NCBI RefSeq assembly: GCF_018780585.1
Contig: NZ_JADMJL010000025.1
Location: forward strand, 1 to 64,000
Direction of reading: 5' to 3'
From: Methyloversatilis discipulorum
Lineage (GTDB): Bacteria > Pseudomonadota > Gammaproteobacteria > Burkholderiales > Rhodocyclaceae
Length of the DNA: 64,000 nt
The translations under genes and the position numbers were made by a program. Under the pieces are notes generated by a model, which did no database searches, had not been told where the DNA came from, and saw only the letters and a list, made by a program, of their open reading frames with translations. Positions 18,821 through 28,017 of this stretch are shown piece by piece (positions within the stretch are counted from its first letter, which is position 1; each line of letters starts with the position of its first letter).

Positions 18821-21800
18821 ATGACTTCATCGCCCTCCCTGCTGTCCCGTCTTCCCCGCCCACGCCCCGGTGGCCGCACCGACTGGCCGAAGCTGCCGGG
18901 CGGCGCCCAGGCGCTCGCGCTGTCCGAGCTTGCACGCGAGCTGGGCGCCCCGCTGGTGGTCGTTGCCGCGCGTCCGATGGACGCCCAGCGCCTGCTCGAC
19001 GAACTGCGCTGGTTCGCCCCAGCCCTGCGTTCATTCCAGTTGCCGGACTGGGAAACCCTGCCCTACGACCAGTTCTCGCCGCACGCAGACCTGGTGTCGG
19101 AGCGGCTGGAAACGCTGTACGCACTGATGCGCGGCGAACTGGACGTGCTGGTGGTACCTGCCTCGACCGCGCTCTACCGTCTCGCGCCGCGCGAATACCT
19201 GGCGGCCCACACCTTCTTCGTCAAGCAGGGGGCGAAGCTGGACGTCGAGGGCCTGCGCCTGCAGCTCACCGTGGCCGGCTACAGCGCGGTCACCCAGGTC
19301 GTCGCACCGGGCGAATACAGCGTGCGCGGCGGCCTGGTCGACCTCTACCCGACCGGCTCCGCCCTGCCCTACCGCATCGACCTGTTCGACGACGAGGTCG
19401 AAAGCATCCGCACCTTCGACGTCGACACCCAGCGCACCGTTTTCCCGACGCAGGAAATTCGGCTGCTGCCGGCGCGCGAGTTCCCGATGGACGACAAGGC
19501 GCGCGCTGCTTTCAGGTCGCGTTTCCGCGAAACCTTCGAGGGCGATCCGTCGAAGTCGGTCATCTACAAGGACGTGTCCAACGGTGTGCCCAGCGCCGGC
19601 ATCGAGTACTACATCCCGCTGTTCTTCGAGCGCACCGACACGCTGTTCGATTACCTGCCGGCCAACGCGGTGGTGGCGCTCGACTACGAAGTCAATGACG
19701 CCATCGCCGACTTCTGGCGCGACACGAAGAGCCGCTTCGACCTGATGAAGGGCGAGCGCGCGCGGCCGATACTGCCGCCGCCCGATCTGTTCCTGTCGGA
19801 AGAACAGTTCCACGTGTCGCTGGCCAACCGCCCCATCGTGCGCCTGGGCCGCGGCGACGAAGTGGCCGCGGTCACGCCGCTGCCCGACCTTGCTGTCGAG
19901 CGCAAGTCGGACGACCCGCTGTTCCGTCTGCGCGCGCTGGTCGCCGCGCAGCGCGTGCTGGTGGTGGCCGAATCGGCTGGCCGGCGCGAGACGCTGACCG
20001 ACTACTTCACCGAATACGGCCTGGCAAATGCCGCCTGCGACAGCTTCGACGCGGCGCTGGCGAGCGAGGCACGCCTGCTGATCGCCACCGGCCCGCTGGC
20101 CGAGGGCTTCGCGCTGACCTCGCCGCCGGTTGCGCTGGTCACAGAAAGCGAGCTCTACCCGACGCAGGCCCGCGCGCGCAGCAAGCGCGACGGCCGCAAG
20201 GTGACCGCCGAGAACTTCCTGCGCGACCTGACCGAACTGAAGGTAGGCGACCCGGTGGTGCACCTGCAGCACGGCATCGGCCGCTATATCGGCCTGATGC
20301 ACATGGACCTCGGCGAAGGCGAAACCGAGTTCCTGCATCTTGAGTACGCCGACGGCGACAAGCTCTACGTGCCGGTGTCGCAGCTGCACCAGATCAGCCG
20401 CTACAGCGGTGCGCCCGGCGACCAGATCACGCTGCACAAGCTCGGCTCCGGCCAGTGGGAAAAGGCGAAGAAGAAGGCCGCCGCCCAGGTGCGCGACACC
20501 GCCGCCGAACTGCTCGCGCTGTACGCGCAGCGCTCGGCGCGCAAGGGCCACACCTTCGGCTTCAGGCAGCACGACATGGACGCCTTTGCCGAAGGTTTCG
20601 GTTTCGAGGAAACGCCGGACCAGCTCAACGCGATCAGCGCGGTGGTCGGCGACATGACCTCCGGCCGGCCGATGGACCGACTCGTATGCGGCGACGTCGG
20701 CTTCGGCAAGACGGAGGTCGCGCTGCGCGCCGCCTTCGTCGCGGTGGCCGACGGCAAGCAGGTCGCCGTGCTGGCGCCGACCACGCTGCTGGCCGAACAG
20801 CACTACCAGACCTTCTCCGACCGCTTCGCCCAGGTGGCGCACGAGTGGCCGGCGCGCATCGCCGAGATTTCGCGCTTCAAGAGCGCGAAGGAACAGACGC
20901 AGGCGCTGAAGGAGGCGGCCGAAGGCAAGATCGACGTGCTGATCGGCACCCACCGCCTGCTGCAGAAGGACGTGAAGTTCGCCCGTCTCGGCCTGGTCAT
21001 CATCGACGAGGAACACCGCTTCGGCGTGCGTCAGAAGGAGGCGCTGAAGGCGCTGCGCGCCGAAGTCGACGTGCTCACGCTGACCGCGACGCCGATTCCG
21101 CGCACGCTGGCCATGTCGCTCGAAGGCATCCGCGACTTCTCGGTCATCGCCACCGCGCCGCAGAAGCGGCTGGCGATCAAGACTTTCGTCAGCCCGTGGT
21201 CGCGCGGACTGATCCGCGAGGCAGTGCTGCGCGAGTTCAAGCGTGGCGGCCAGGTGTACTTCCTGCACAACGAGGTCGACACCATCGAGGAAATGAAGAC
21301 GCGGCTGGCCGACCTGCTGCCGGAAGCGCGCATCGTGGTCGGCCACGGCCAGCTGCCGGAGCGCGAACTGGAGCGCGTAATGCGCGAGTTCACGCAGCGG
21401 AAGCACAATGTGCTGCTGTGTACCACCATCATCGAAACCGGCATCGACAACCCGAACGCCAACACCATCATCATCAACCGCGCCGACCGCTTCGGTCTGG
21501 CCCAGCTGCACCAGCTGCGCGGACGTGTCGGCCGCAGCCATCACCAGGCCTATGCCTACCTGCTGACCGACGCGCACGCCAAGCCGACCGAACAGGGCCG
21601 CCGTCGCCTCGAAGCGATCCAGATGATGGAAGAGCTGGGCTCCGGCTTCTTCCTTGCCATGCATGACCTGGAAATCCGCGGCGCCGGCGAAGTGCTGGGC
21701 GATTCGCAGTCGGGCGAAATGCAGGAAGTGGGTTTCAACCTCTACACCGAAATGCTGAAGAGCGCAGTGAAGGCGCTGCAGAAGGGCGAGGACGCCGACC

Positions 21801-22252
21801 TCACGCAGCCGCTGGACATCGTGTCGGAAATCAATCTGCACACGCCGGCCCTGCTGCCGACCAAGTACTGCCCGGATGTGCACGAGCGGCTCACGCTGTA
21901 CAAGCGACTGGCCAACTGTGAAACCGACGACGAACTGGGTGGCCTGCGCGAAGAGCTGGTGGACCGCTTCGGTCCGATGCCCGACCAGACGCGCGCACTG
22001 CTGGAAACGCACCGTCTGCGCATTGCCGCCCGGCCGCTGGGCATCACCAAGATCGACGCGCACGAGACGCTGATCCTGGTCACCTTCTGTCCCAACCCGC
22101 CGATCGAGCCGATACGCATCATCCAGCTCGTGCAGAAGGACCGGAACTTCAAGCTGGCCGGACAGGACAGACTGTCGTGGAAGCGATCCAGCCCGGACCT
22201 CGACAGCCGGGTTGGCGCCGTGCGCGAACTGATGAAGAAGCTGAGCGGCTGA
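18821..22252 (+). CDS. mfd: Mfd, transcription-repair coupling factor
   Basis: 1143 residues. Mfd removes stalled RNA polymerase and recruits UvrA. Visible parts in order: UvrB-homology region with LPDWETLPYDQFSPH (about 68-85), the RNA-polymerase interaction domain around GDPVVHLQHGIGRYIGL (about 475-500), Walker A GDVGFGKTEVALRAAF (about 624), the DEEH box in VIIDEEHRFGVRQ (about 728), TATPIPRTLAMS, and TRG motif HQLRGRVGRSHH. The C-terminal domain is complete. Start at 18821 is the first ATG in frame. Confidence 0.97.
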   Translation: MTSSPSLLSRLPRPRPGGRTDWPKLPGGAQALALSELARELGAPLVVVAARPMDAQRLLDELRWFAPALRSFQLPDWETLPYDQFSPHADLVSERLETLYALMRGELDVLVVPASTALYRLAPREYLAAHTFFVKQGAKLDVEGLRLQLTVAGYSAVTQVVAPGEYSVRGGLVDLYPTGSALPYRIDLFDDEVESIRTFDVDTQRTVFPTQEIRLLPAREFPMDDKARAAFRSRFRETFEGDPSKSVIYKDVSNGVPSAGIEYYIPLFFERTDTLFDYLPANAVVALDYEVNDAIADFWRDTKSRFDLMKGERARPILPPPDLFLSEEQFHVSLANRPIVRLGRGDEVAAVTPLPDLAVERKSDDPLFRLRALVAAQRVLVVAESAGRRETLTDYFTEYGLANAACDSFDAALASEARLLIATGPLAEGFALTSPPVALVTESELYPTQARARSKRDGRKVTAENFLRDLTELKVGDPVVHLQHGIGRYIGLMHMDLGEGETEFLHLEYADGDKLYVPVSQLHQISRYSGAPGDQITLHKLGSGQWEKAKKKAAAQVRDTAAELLALYAQRSARKGHTFGFRQHDMDAFAEGFGFEETPDQLNAISAVVGDMTSGRPMDRLVCGDVGFGKTEVALRAAFVAVADGKQVAVLAPTTLLAEQHYQTFSDRFAQVAHEWPARIAEISRFKSAKEQTQALKEAAEGKIDVLIGTHRLLQKDVKFARLGLVIIDEEHRFGVRQKEALKALRAEVDVLTLTATPIPRTLAMSLEGIRDFSVIATAPQKRLAIKTFVSPWSRGLIREAVLREFKRGGQVYFLHNEVDTIEEMKTRLADLLPEARIVVGHGQLPERELERVMREFTQRKHNVLLCTTIIETGIDNPNANTIIINRADRFGLAQLHQLRGRVGRSHHQAYAYLLTDAHAKPTEQGRRRLEAIQMMEELGSGFFLAMHDLEIRGAGEVLGDSQSGEMQEVGFNLYTEMLKSAVKALQKGEDADLTQPLDIVSEINLHTPALLPTKYCPDVHERLTLYKRLANCETDDELGGLREELVDRFGPMPDQTRALLETHRLRIAARPLGITKIDAHETLILVTFCPNPPIEPIRIIQLVQKDRNFKLAGQDRLSWKRSSPDLDSRVGAVRELMKKLSG

Positions 22253-22370
22253 TCGCCGCATCCGGCGCAACGTAATGTACCGGTGCGGCGACCGGCACAG
22301 CCCGGCCGCGGCCTCTCCGGGCTGCGCCGGCGCGGCTTATGCTGTAGCGCCCCGTTCTGGAGTGACAACG

Positions 22371-23303
22371 ATGCGCATACTGATACTGGGTGCCGGTGGC
22401 ATCGGCGGCTACTTCGGCGCCCGACTGCAGCAGGCCTGTGCCGACATCACCTTCCTCGTGCGGCCGGCGCGCGCCGAACATCTGCGCGAACACCGGCTGC
22501 GCGTGTGGAGCCCCTTCGGCGATCTGCAGCTGACGCCGGCGCTGCTGACCGCTGTCGACACCCATTTCGACCTCGTGCTGCTGTCGTGCAAGGCCTACGA
22601 TCTGGCGTCCGCACTCGACGCCATCGCGCCGGCAGTCGGGCCGCAGACTGTCGTGCTGCCCTTGCTCAACGGCATCGCCCACCTCGATCTGCTGGACGCG
22701 CGCTTCGGCCGCGAGCGCGTGGCCGGCGGCGTCGCCCATCTCGCGCTAACGCTCGACGAGAGCGGCGGCATCCGCCACCTGAACGCCAGCCAGCGCCTCA
22801 TTATCGGCGCCCGCCACCGGTCTCAGTCGGCCGGCATCGACGCGCTGGGCGGCCTGCTCACCGGCATTTCACCCGACTACACGGTGTCGGCCGACATCGA
22901 ACAGGACATGTGGGACAAGCTGGTGTTCATCGCCACGCTGGCCGGCGCCACCTGCCTGATGCGCGCCTCGATCGGCGACATCCTCGACACGCGGGCCGGC
23001 CGCGCGCTGATCGAAGGCATGCTGGAGGAAGGCGCGGCGGTGGCCACCGCCTGCGACCGCGCTCCGGCCGCGCAGCGCATGGCTGGCTACCGCGCTCAGC
23101 TGACCGAAGCCGGCTCGACCCTCACCGCTTCCATGCTGCGCGACGTGCTGCGCGGCGCGCGCACCGAAGCCGATCACATTCTCGGCGACCTGTGCCGGCG
23201 TGCCGACGCACAGTCGGTGTCGGTGCCCAGGCTCGATCTGGCCTGCTCGCACCTGCAGGCTTACGAGGCGGCGCGGGCGCGGCTGTCGGAATCGTCCGGC
23301 TGA
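22371..23303 (+). CDS. panE: 2-dehydropantoate 2-reductase (ketopantoate reductase)
   Basis: 310 residues. It reduces ketopantoate to pantoate with NADPH in pantothenate synthesis. The N-terminus has the Rossmann motif LILGAGGIGGYFGA, and LLSCKAYDL, LPLLNGIAH and the C-terminal MLRDVLRGARTEADHILGD are family-typical. The ATG at 22371 is chosen because the Rossmann motif must lie at the N-terminus. It starts 118 bp after mfd and precedes the lipid kinase gene. Confidence 0.9.
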   Translation: MRILILGAGGIGGYFGARLQQACADITFLVRPARAEHLREHRLRVWSPFGDLQLTPALLTAVDTHFDLVLLSCKAYDLASALDAIAPAVGPQTVVLPLLNGIAHLDLLDARFGRERVAGGVAHLALTLDESGGIRHLNASQRLIIGARHRSQSAGIDALGGLLTGISPDYTVSADIEQDMWDKLVFIATLAGATCLMRASIGDILDTRAGRALIEGMLEEGAAVATACDRAPAAQRMAGYRAQLTEAGSTLTASMLRDVLRGARTEADHILGDLCRRADAQSVSVPRLDLACSHLQAYEAARARLSESSG

Positions 23304-23360
23304 TCGCCGGGCGCGGTCTGCCTAAGATGCAGCCGGTCCGTCATCCTCTCTCCCTCTCCG

Positions 23361-24314
23361 ATGCCCCAGTCCTCTCCTTCCGCCGGTGCACCGCTGTTCA
23401 TCGTGCTCAACGCCGGTTCCGGCAGCAGCGACGCCGAGCGCACGCGCGAAACCATCGAATCGGTGCTGTCCGGCGTCGGTCGCGCGCACCGCATCCTCTA
23501 CGTCGAGGACGCGCGCCGGCTGCATACGGTCGCCTGGCAGGCGGTGCAGGAGGCGCGCATCCAGAAGGGCATCGTGGTCGCCGCCGGCGGCGACGGCACG
23601 ATCAACGCGGTGGCGCAGGTGGTGGTCGGCAGCGGCGTTGCGTTCGGCGTGCTGCCGCAGGGCACCTTCAACTACTTCTCGCGCGAATACGGCATTCCGG
23701 CGGATACCGCGGAGGCGACGCGCATGCTGCTGAGCGGTCGCATACGGCGCGTGCAGGTCGGCTGGGTGAACGAGCGCATCTTCCTGGTCAACGCCAGCCT
23801 CGGCCTCTATCCGGCGCTGCTGGAGAACCGCGAGGAATGGAAGCAGCAGTTCGGCCGCAGCCGCATCGTCGCGCTGTGGGCGGGCCTGGCCACGCTGCTG
23901 CGCGGACATCGCCGGATGACGCTGGAAATGGAACACGCCGGCCGGCTGCGCACGCTGCACACCTCGACGCTGTTCGTCGGCAACAACCGGCTGCAGCTCG
24001 AACGGATAGGCGTCGACGAAGCGACGGCGCTGGACGAAGGCCGGCTGGCCGCGCTGGCGCTGCGCCCAACCGGCCGGCTGTCCATGCTGTGGCTGCTGGC
24101 ACGCGGCGCCTTTGGCCGGCTGGGCGACGCCGACGAGGTGCAGAGCTTCAGCTTCGAAACGCTGCGCCTCAGCGTGCTGCGGCGCGGTCGTCGCGGCGGC
24201 CGCATCAAGGTGGCCACCGACGGCGAGGTCGGCTGGATGCGCACACCGCTCGAGTTCCGCGTCATTCCCGATGCGCTGCCGCTGATCGTCCCGGCCGACG
24301 GTGCGGACGGATGA
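23361..24314 (+). CDS. Diacylglycerol/sphingosine-kinase family lipid kinase (YegS/BmrU-like)
   Basis: 317 residues. The catalytic GGDGTINA motif (about residues 76-83) and the later LPQGTFNYFSREYGIP give the NAD/DAGK kinase fold. Such proteins phosphorylate a lipid alcohol at the membrane; the substrate is not predictable. Its stop overlaps the start of the metallophosphoesterase (ATGA) and a PAP2 phosphatase follows, so three phosphate-handling genes are probably translated together. Confidence 0.87.
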   Translation: MPQSSPSAGAPLFIVLNAGSGSSDAERTRETIESVLSGVGRAHRILYVEDARRLHTVAWQAVQEARIQKGIVVAAGGDGTINAVAQVVVGSGVAFGVLPQGTFNYFSREYGIPADTAEATRMLLSGRIRRVQVGWVNERIFLVNASLGLYPALLENREEWKQQFGRSRIVALWAGLATLLRGHRRMTLEMEHAGRLRTLHTSTLFVGNNRLQLERIGVDEATALDEGRLAALALRPTGRLSMLWLLARGAFGRLGDADEVQSFSFETLRLSVLRRGRRGGRIKVATDGEVGWMRTPLEFRVIPDALPLIVPADGADG

Positions 24315-25111
24315 GCGCACTGCTGCTGCAGATATCGGACACCCATTTCGGCACCGAGCGTCCGCAGGTGTGCGAGGCGCTGCGCCGGCTCGCCCATGCG
24401 CAGCGCCCACAGGTGCTGCTGCTCAGTGGCGACATCACGCAGCGCGCACGTCGCGCGCAGTTCGTCGCCGCGCGTGCATTCGCCGACAGCCTGCAGATCG
24501 CGCAGCGGATGGTGTTGCCAGGCAACCACGACATTCCGCTGTTCAACCTGCCGGCGCGCCTGTTCGCCCCTTATCGCGACTACCACCGTGCCTTCGGGCG
24601 GGCGCACGACGCCGTGCTCGACGCCGACGGCCTGCGCCTGATCGGCCTCGACAGCACCCGACGGCTGCGCCATGTCGACGGCCAGCTGTCGGCGGCGCAG
24701 ATCGAGCGCGCAGCCGGCTGGCTGGAACAGGCACCGGCGGGCGCGCTGCGCGTGGTCGCGCTGCACCACCCGGTGGCGGTTACCCGCGCCAGCGAACGGC
24801 ACAACCGTGTGCACGGTCATGCCGAAGCGCTGCGGCGCTGGCTGGAGGCCGGGGTGGATCTGGTGCTGGGCGGACACATCCACCTGCCCTTCGTGCGTCC
24901 GCTCGACGGCAGCGGACGCGCCGGCTGGGCGGTGCAGGCAGGCACCGCGGTATCGAGCCGCACGCGGCGCGACGCCGGCAATTCGGTCAATCTGATCCGC
25001 CACCGCACGCACGCGGGGCACCCGATCTGCACGGTCGAGCGCTGGGACTACCGCAGCGCGGCCGACGAATTCGAAATGGCGGCGCTCAGTGCGCTGCCGC
25101 TCGGCAACTGA
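24311..25111 (+). CDS. Calcineurin-like metallophosphoesterase
   Basis: 266 residues. All five metal motifs are present: ISDTHFG (D10, H12), LLSGDITQ (D42), LPGNHDIP, VALHHPV and GGHIHLP. It belongs to the broad cAMP/phospholipid phosphoesterase group. It is coupled to the lipid kinase by ATGA overlap and precedes a PAP2 phosphatase by 13 bp, which favours a phospholipid-related substrate over a cyclic nucleotide, but this is inference. Confidence 0.87.
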   Translation: MSALLLQISDTHFGTERPQVCEALRRLAHAQRPQVLLLSGDITQRARRAQFVAARAFADSLQIAQRMVLPGNHDIPLFNLPARLFAPYRDYHRAFGRAHDAVLDADGLRLIGLDSTRRLRHVDGQLSAAQIERAAGWLEQAPAGALRVVALHHPVAVTRASERHNRVHGHAEALRRWLEAGVDLVLGGHIHLPFVRPLDGSGRAGWAVQAGTAVSSRTRRDAGNSVNLIRHRTHAGHPICTVERWDYRSAADEFEMAALSALPLGN

Positions 25112-25124
25112 CGTCCGCACGCCC

Positions 25125-25910
25125 ATGCACGCCTCTCTGAGCACGCCTGCACTGCTGGCCGAAACGGTCGCCGCCAACCTGCTGCCGCTCTATTTCGCGC
25201 TGCTCACCGGCGCATTGGCAGTCGCCGCGTCGACGCTGCTGTCGTGGCGCCGGCTGCGCCCGGGCGCCGCGGCATCGGCGGCGCGCATCGCTGGCGCTGG
25301 CGCGCTGGGCGTCGCCATCGCCAGCGGCAGCTTCGCGCTGATCGCTGCCGCCGTCAGTGCCGGTCACGCGCTGACCGAGTTCGACGATGCACTGGTCGCC
25401 GCGCTGAGCGCCACACAGCCGGCCGACACGCTGCGCGTGTTCGCGCGCCTGACCCATTTCGGCGACACTGAAACGCTCACTGCGCTCGGCATCGGCGGCG
25501 CGCTGCTGCTGGCCTGGCGGCGACACCTCGTGCTGGCGGCCACCTGGGCAGCGGCCATCGCCGGCAACGCGCTGCTCAACGTGTCGCTGAAAGCGCTGTT
25601 CGAGCGTGTGCGGCCGGTGCACGACCACGGCTTCACGATCGAAACCAGCTGGAGCTTCCCGAGCGGCCATGCGTCCGGCACGGTGGCCGCCTGGGGCATC
25701 GCCGCCTACGTGCTGCTGCGGTTGCTGCCGTCGCGTTGGCACCTGCCGGTGGTCCTCGCGGCGGTGGCCATCGCCCTCACCACGGCGGTGAGCCGAGTCG
25801 TGCTGCAGGTGCATTTCGCCAGCGACGTGCTGGCCGGCATGGCGTCCGGCGCGGCCTGGCTGACGCTGTGCATCACGCTGTCCGAGTTGCTGCGCCGACG
25901 CGTGCCGTGA
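25125..25910 (+). CDS. PAP2-family membrane phosphatase
   Basis: 261 residues with about six membrane spans. The three phosphatase motifs are in order: KALFERVRP, FPSGHASG and SRVVLQVHFASDV. Members dephosphorylate undecaprenyl diphosphate, phosphatidic acid or phosphatidylglycerophosphate at the membrane. I use the ATG at 25125, which overlaps no upstream coding; a GTG-like start at 25089 would overlap the phosphoesterase. Confidence 0.88.
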   Translation: MHASLSTPALLAETVAANLLPLYFALLTGALAVAASTLLSWRRLRPGAAASAARIAGAGALGVAIASGSFALIAAAVSAGHALTEFDDALVAALSATQPADTLRVFARLTHFGDTETLTALGIGGALLLAWRRHLVLAATWAAAIAGNALLNVSLKALFERVRPVHDHGFTIETSWSFPSGHASGTVAAWGIAAYVLLRLLPSRWHLPVVLAAVAIALTTAVSRVVLQVHFASDVLAGMASGAAWLTLCITLSELLRRRVP

Positions 25911-25946
25911 AAAGATGCACCCGCCCTGCTGCCCCGGAGACCCCGC

Positions 25947-26975
25947 ATGATCGACACTTCCCGCTTCGACGCCGCCTGGTGGGGCGGTTTCATCGGCGAC
26001 GCGCTGGCGATGCCGGTGCACTGGTACTACACGCGCAATCGCATCGCCGAGGACTACGGCGACATCACCACCTATCTGCCACCGCACAACCCGCATCCGG
26101 ACAGCTTCCTGTGGCGCAGCGAGTACACCTGCACCGGCAGCACCGACGACATCCTGCACGAGCAGGCTCGCTGGTGGAGCGGCCCGCGCGACATCCACTA
26201 CCACCAGTTCCTGCACGCCGGCGAGAACACGCTGAACGTGCGCCTCGCCATGTTGCTGGCCGAGTCGCTGCTGGCCTGCGGGCACTATGACCGCGACGAC
26301 TACGCGCACCGCTACACCGATTTCATGCTGACACCGGGCATGCACGGCGACACCTATGTCGAGGAATGCCACCGCGCCTTCTTCCGCAACTACGGCAAGG
26401 GGCTGGAAATCGACGACTGCGGCGGCGTGGACATCCACATCGGCGGGCTGGCCACGCTGGCGCCGCTCATCCTGTTTCACGCCGATGACCGCGACGCGCT
26501 GCGCGCAGCGGTGATCCAGCATGTCGATCTGACGCACAAGGGCGAGGAGATGGCGGCTGCGGCGGCGCTGTACGCCGACTTCGCCTTCCATCTGCTGCAT
26601 GGCGCGACGATCGACGACGCGCTGTCGCGCGCCGAGCCCGCCGGCCACCCGGCGCTGACGCATCCCTACCGCGACTGGGCAGCGACGCGCGCGGACGACG
26701 ACGTGATCGGGCGGCAGTTCAGCCCGGCCTGCTATCTGAAGGATGCGCTGCCCGCAACGCTGTACCTCGCGGTGAAGTACGCCGACATGCCGCGCGACGG
26801 ACTGCTCGCCAACGTGCGGATGGGTGGCGACAACTGCCATCGCGGGGTCGTGCTCGGCACGCTGCTCGGTGCCGCGAACGGCATGGCAGCGCTGCCGTCG
26901 GCATGGGTAGGCGGCCTGTATGCAGCAGCCGAGTGCCGGCGACTGCTGGAGGCGCTGCGCGCCCGCGCCGCCTGA
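25947..26975 (+). CDS. ADP-ribosylglycohydrolase-like protein
   Basis: 342 residues. The DraG/ADPRH fold is suggested by WWGGFIGDALAMPVHW near the N-terminus and MGGDNCHRGVVLGTLLGAANG near the C-terminus. The metal signature differs from the canonical GDTDT (GGDNCHRG here), so the exact activity is uncertain; it may be a diverged hydrolase. GGAG lies 8 bp before the ATG. It is convergent with the GGDEF gene and both stops sit in one hairpin. Confidence 0.8.
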   Translation: MIDTSRFDAAWWGGFIGDALAMPVHWYYTRNRIAEDYGDITTYLPPHNPHPDSFLWRSEYTCTGSTDDILHEQARWWSGPRDIHYHQFLHAGENTLNVRLAMLLAESLLACGHYDRDDYAHRYTDFMLTPGMHGDTYVEECHRAFFRNYGKGLEIDDCGGVDIHIGGLATLAPLILFHADDRDALRAAVIQHVDLTHKGEEMAAAAALYADFAFHLLHGATIDDALSRAEPAGHPALTHPYRDWAATRADDDVIGRQFSPACYLKDALPATLYLAVKYADMPRDGLLANVRMGGDNCHRGVVLGTLLGAANGMAALPSAWVGGLYAAAECRRLLEALRARAA

Positions 26976-27013
26976 ACCTCAGGTAAGAACCTCGGGCTCG
27001 GACCTGAGGTTCA
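26973..27013. terminator. Bidirectional hairpin shared by two convergent stop codons
   Basis: Perfect 12-bp inverted repeat TGAACCTCAGGT / ACCTGAGGTTCA (26973-26984 and 27002-27013) with a 17-nt loop. The outer bases are the TGA stops of the two convergent genes. No T-run follows, so it is a weak or Rho-assisted terminator candidate rather than a classical one. Confidence 0.55.
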
Positions 27014-27949
27014 GACCAGTACGGCGCGATTGCGTCCGGCCTCCTTGGCCGCATAGAGACGCTCGTCAGCGGTGCGGAACACGTGCATCAGTTCGTCGGC
27101 GGCGGCATCGATGAAGGCGCCGCCGACCGACGTCGTCACCACGCCCCAGTCGGCGTTGCGCTCGTGCGGAATGGCCAGTCCGCGCACTTCGGCGATCACC
27201 GTTTCGGCGATGCGCTCATAGACCGGCTTGCTGGCCACCGGCATCAGCACGGCGAATTCCTCGCCGCCGTAGCGGGCGGCGAAAGCGCCTTCGGTCAGGC
27301 GTTCGGCGTTGAAGCGCTCGACCACACCCGACAGGGCCTGAGCGACCGCGCGCAGGCAGTCGTCACCGGCCAGATGGCCGTAGTGGTCGTTGTATTTCTT
27401 GAAATGGTCGATGTCGAGCATCAGCAGCGCAAACGGCCGGCCGCTCTCGCGCGCCTCGCTCCACGCCAGATCCAGGGTGAGGTCCATGTGCCGGCGGTTG
27501 CTCAGGCCGGTAAGTCCGTCGCGACTGGCCTGTTCCTTCAGCAGCCGGTTGGCGACCGACAGCCGCTTGCGCAGCGCGGCGATGCGGGTCATCGCCTTCA
27601 TCTTCGCCTGCAGCACCGCTTCCGGCACCGACTTGACGATGAAGTCGTCGCCGCCGGCCTCGATCGCGGTGATCAGGTTTTCCTGCGTGTCGGAGGCGGT
27701 GAGGAAGAGGATGGGCGTCCATGCCCAGTCCTGCGTCGCCTCGATCGCACGGATGCGCGCAGTCGCCTCGAAGCCGTTCATCACCGGCATCTCGATATCC
27801 ATCAGGATGAGGTCGGGTGCGAGCTGCGCGAACTGCGCCACCGCGGCCTCGCCGTGCTCGGCCACCGTCACGTCGTAGCCGAACGACGCGAGCCGCACCG
27901 ACATGACAGCCGCCATGGCGCGACTGTCCTCAACCAGCAATATCTTCAT
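27011..27949 (-). CDS. Response regulator with GGDEF diguanylate cyclase domain
   Basis: 312 residues. A receiver domain with acceptor D51 (LILMDIEMPVMNG), the conserved Thr in LFLTASDT and Lys in VKSVPE is joined by a short helix to a GGDEF domain. The active-site loop reads GGEEF (about residue 229) and DGLTGLSNRRHMD, LDIDHFKKYND are intact, so it should make cyclic di-GMP when phosphorylated. No I-site RxxD is obvious directly upstream of GGEEF. It lies 69 bp downstream of etfA on the same strand; a hybrid kinase could be its partner but none is adjacent. Confidence 0.93.
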   Translation of the reverse strand: MKILLVEDSRAMAAVMSVRLASFGYDVTVAEHGEAAVAQFAQLAPDLILMDIEMPVMNGFEATARIRAIEATQDWAWTPILFLTASDTQENLITAIEAGGDDFIVKSVPEAVLQAKMKAMTRIAALRKRLSVANRLLKEQASRDGLTGLSNRRHMDLTLDLAWSEARESGRPFALLMLDIDHFKKYNDHYGHLAGDDCLRAVAQALSGVVERFNAERLTEGAFAARYGGEEFAVLMPVASKPVYERIAETVIAEVRGLAIPHERNADWGVVTTSVGGAFIDAAADELMHVFRTADERLYAAKEAGRNRAVLV

Positions 27950-28017
27950 GTGTTCCCCGGAGAAGCCGATTTCTTTTTCTCGTTGTGAACACTATTTCGG
28001 CTACGCCGCCCGGCGCT

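Noticed and set aside
19031-22270. Long minus-strand open frame opposite mfd
   Set aside because: Composition is that of an antisense shadow; mfd on the plus strand is complete and certain.
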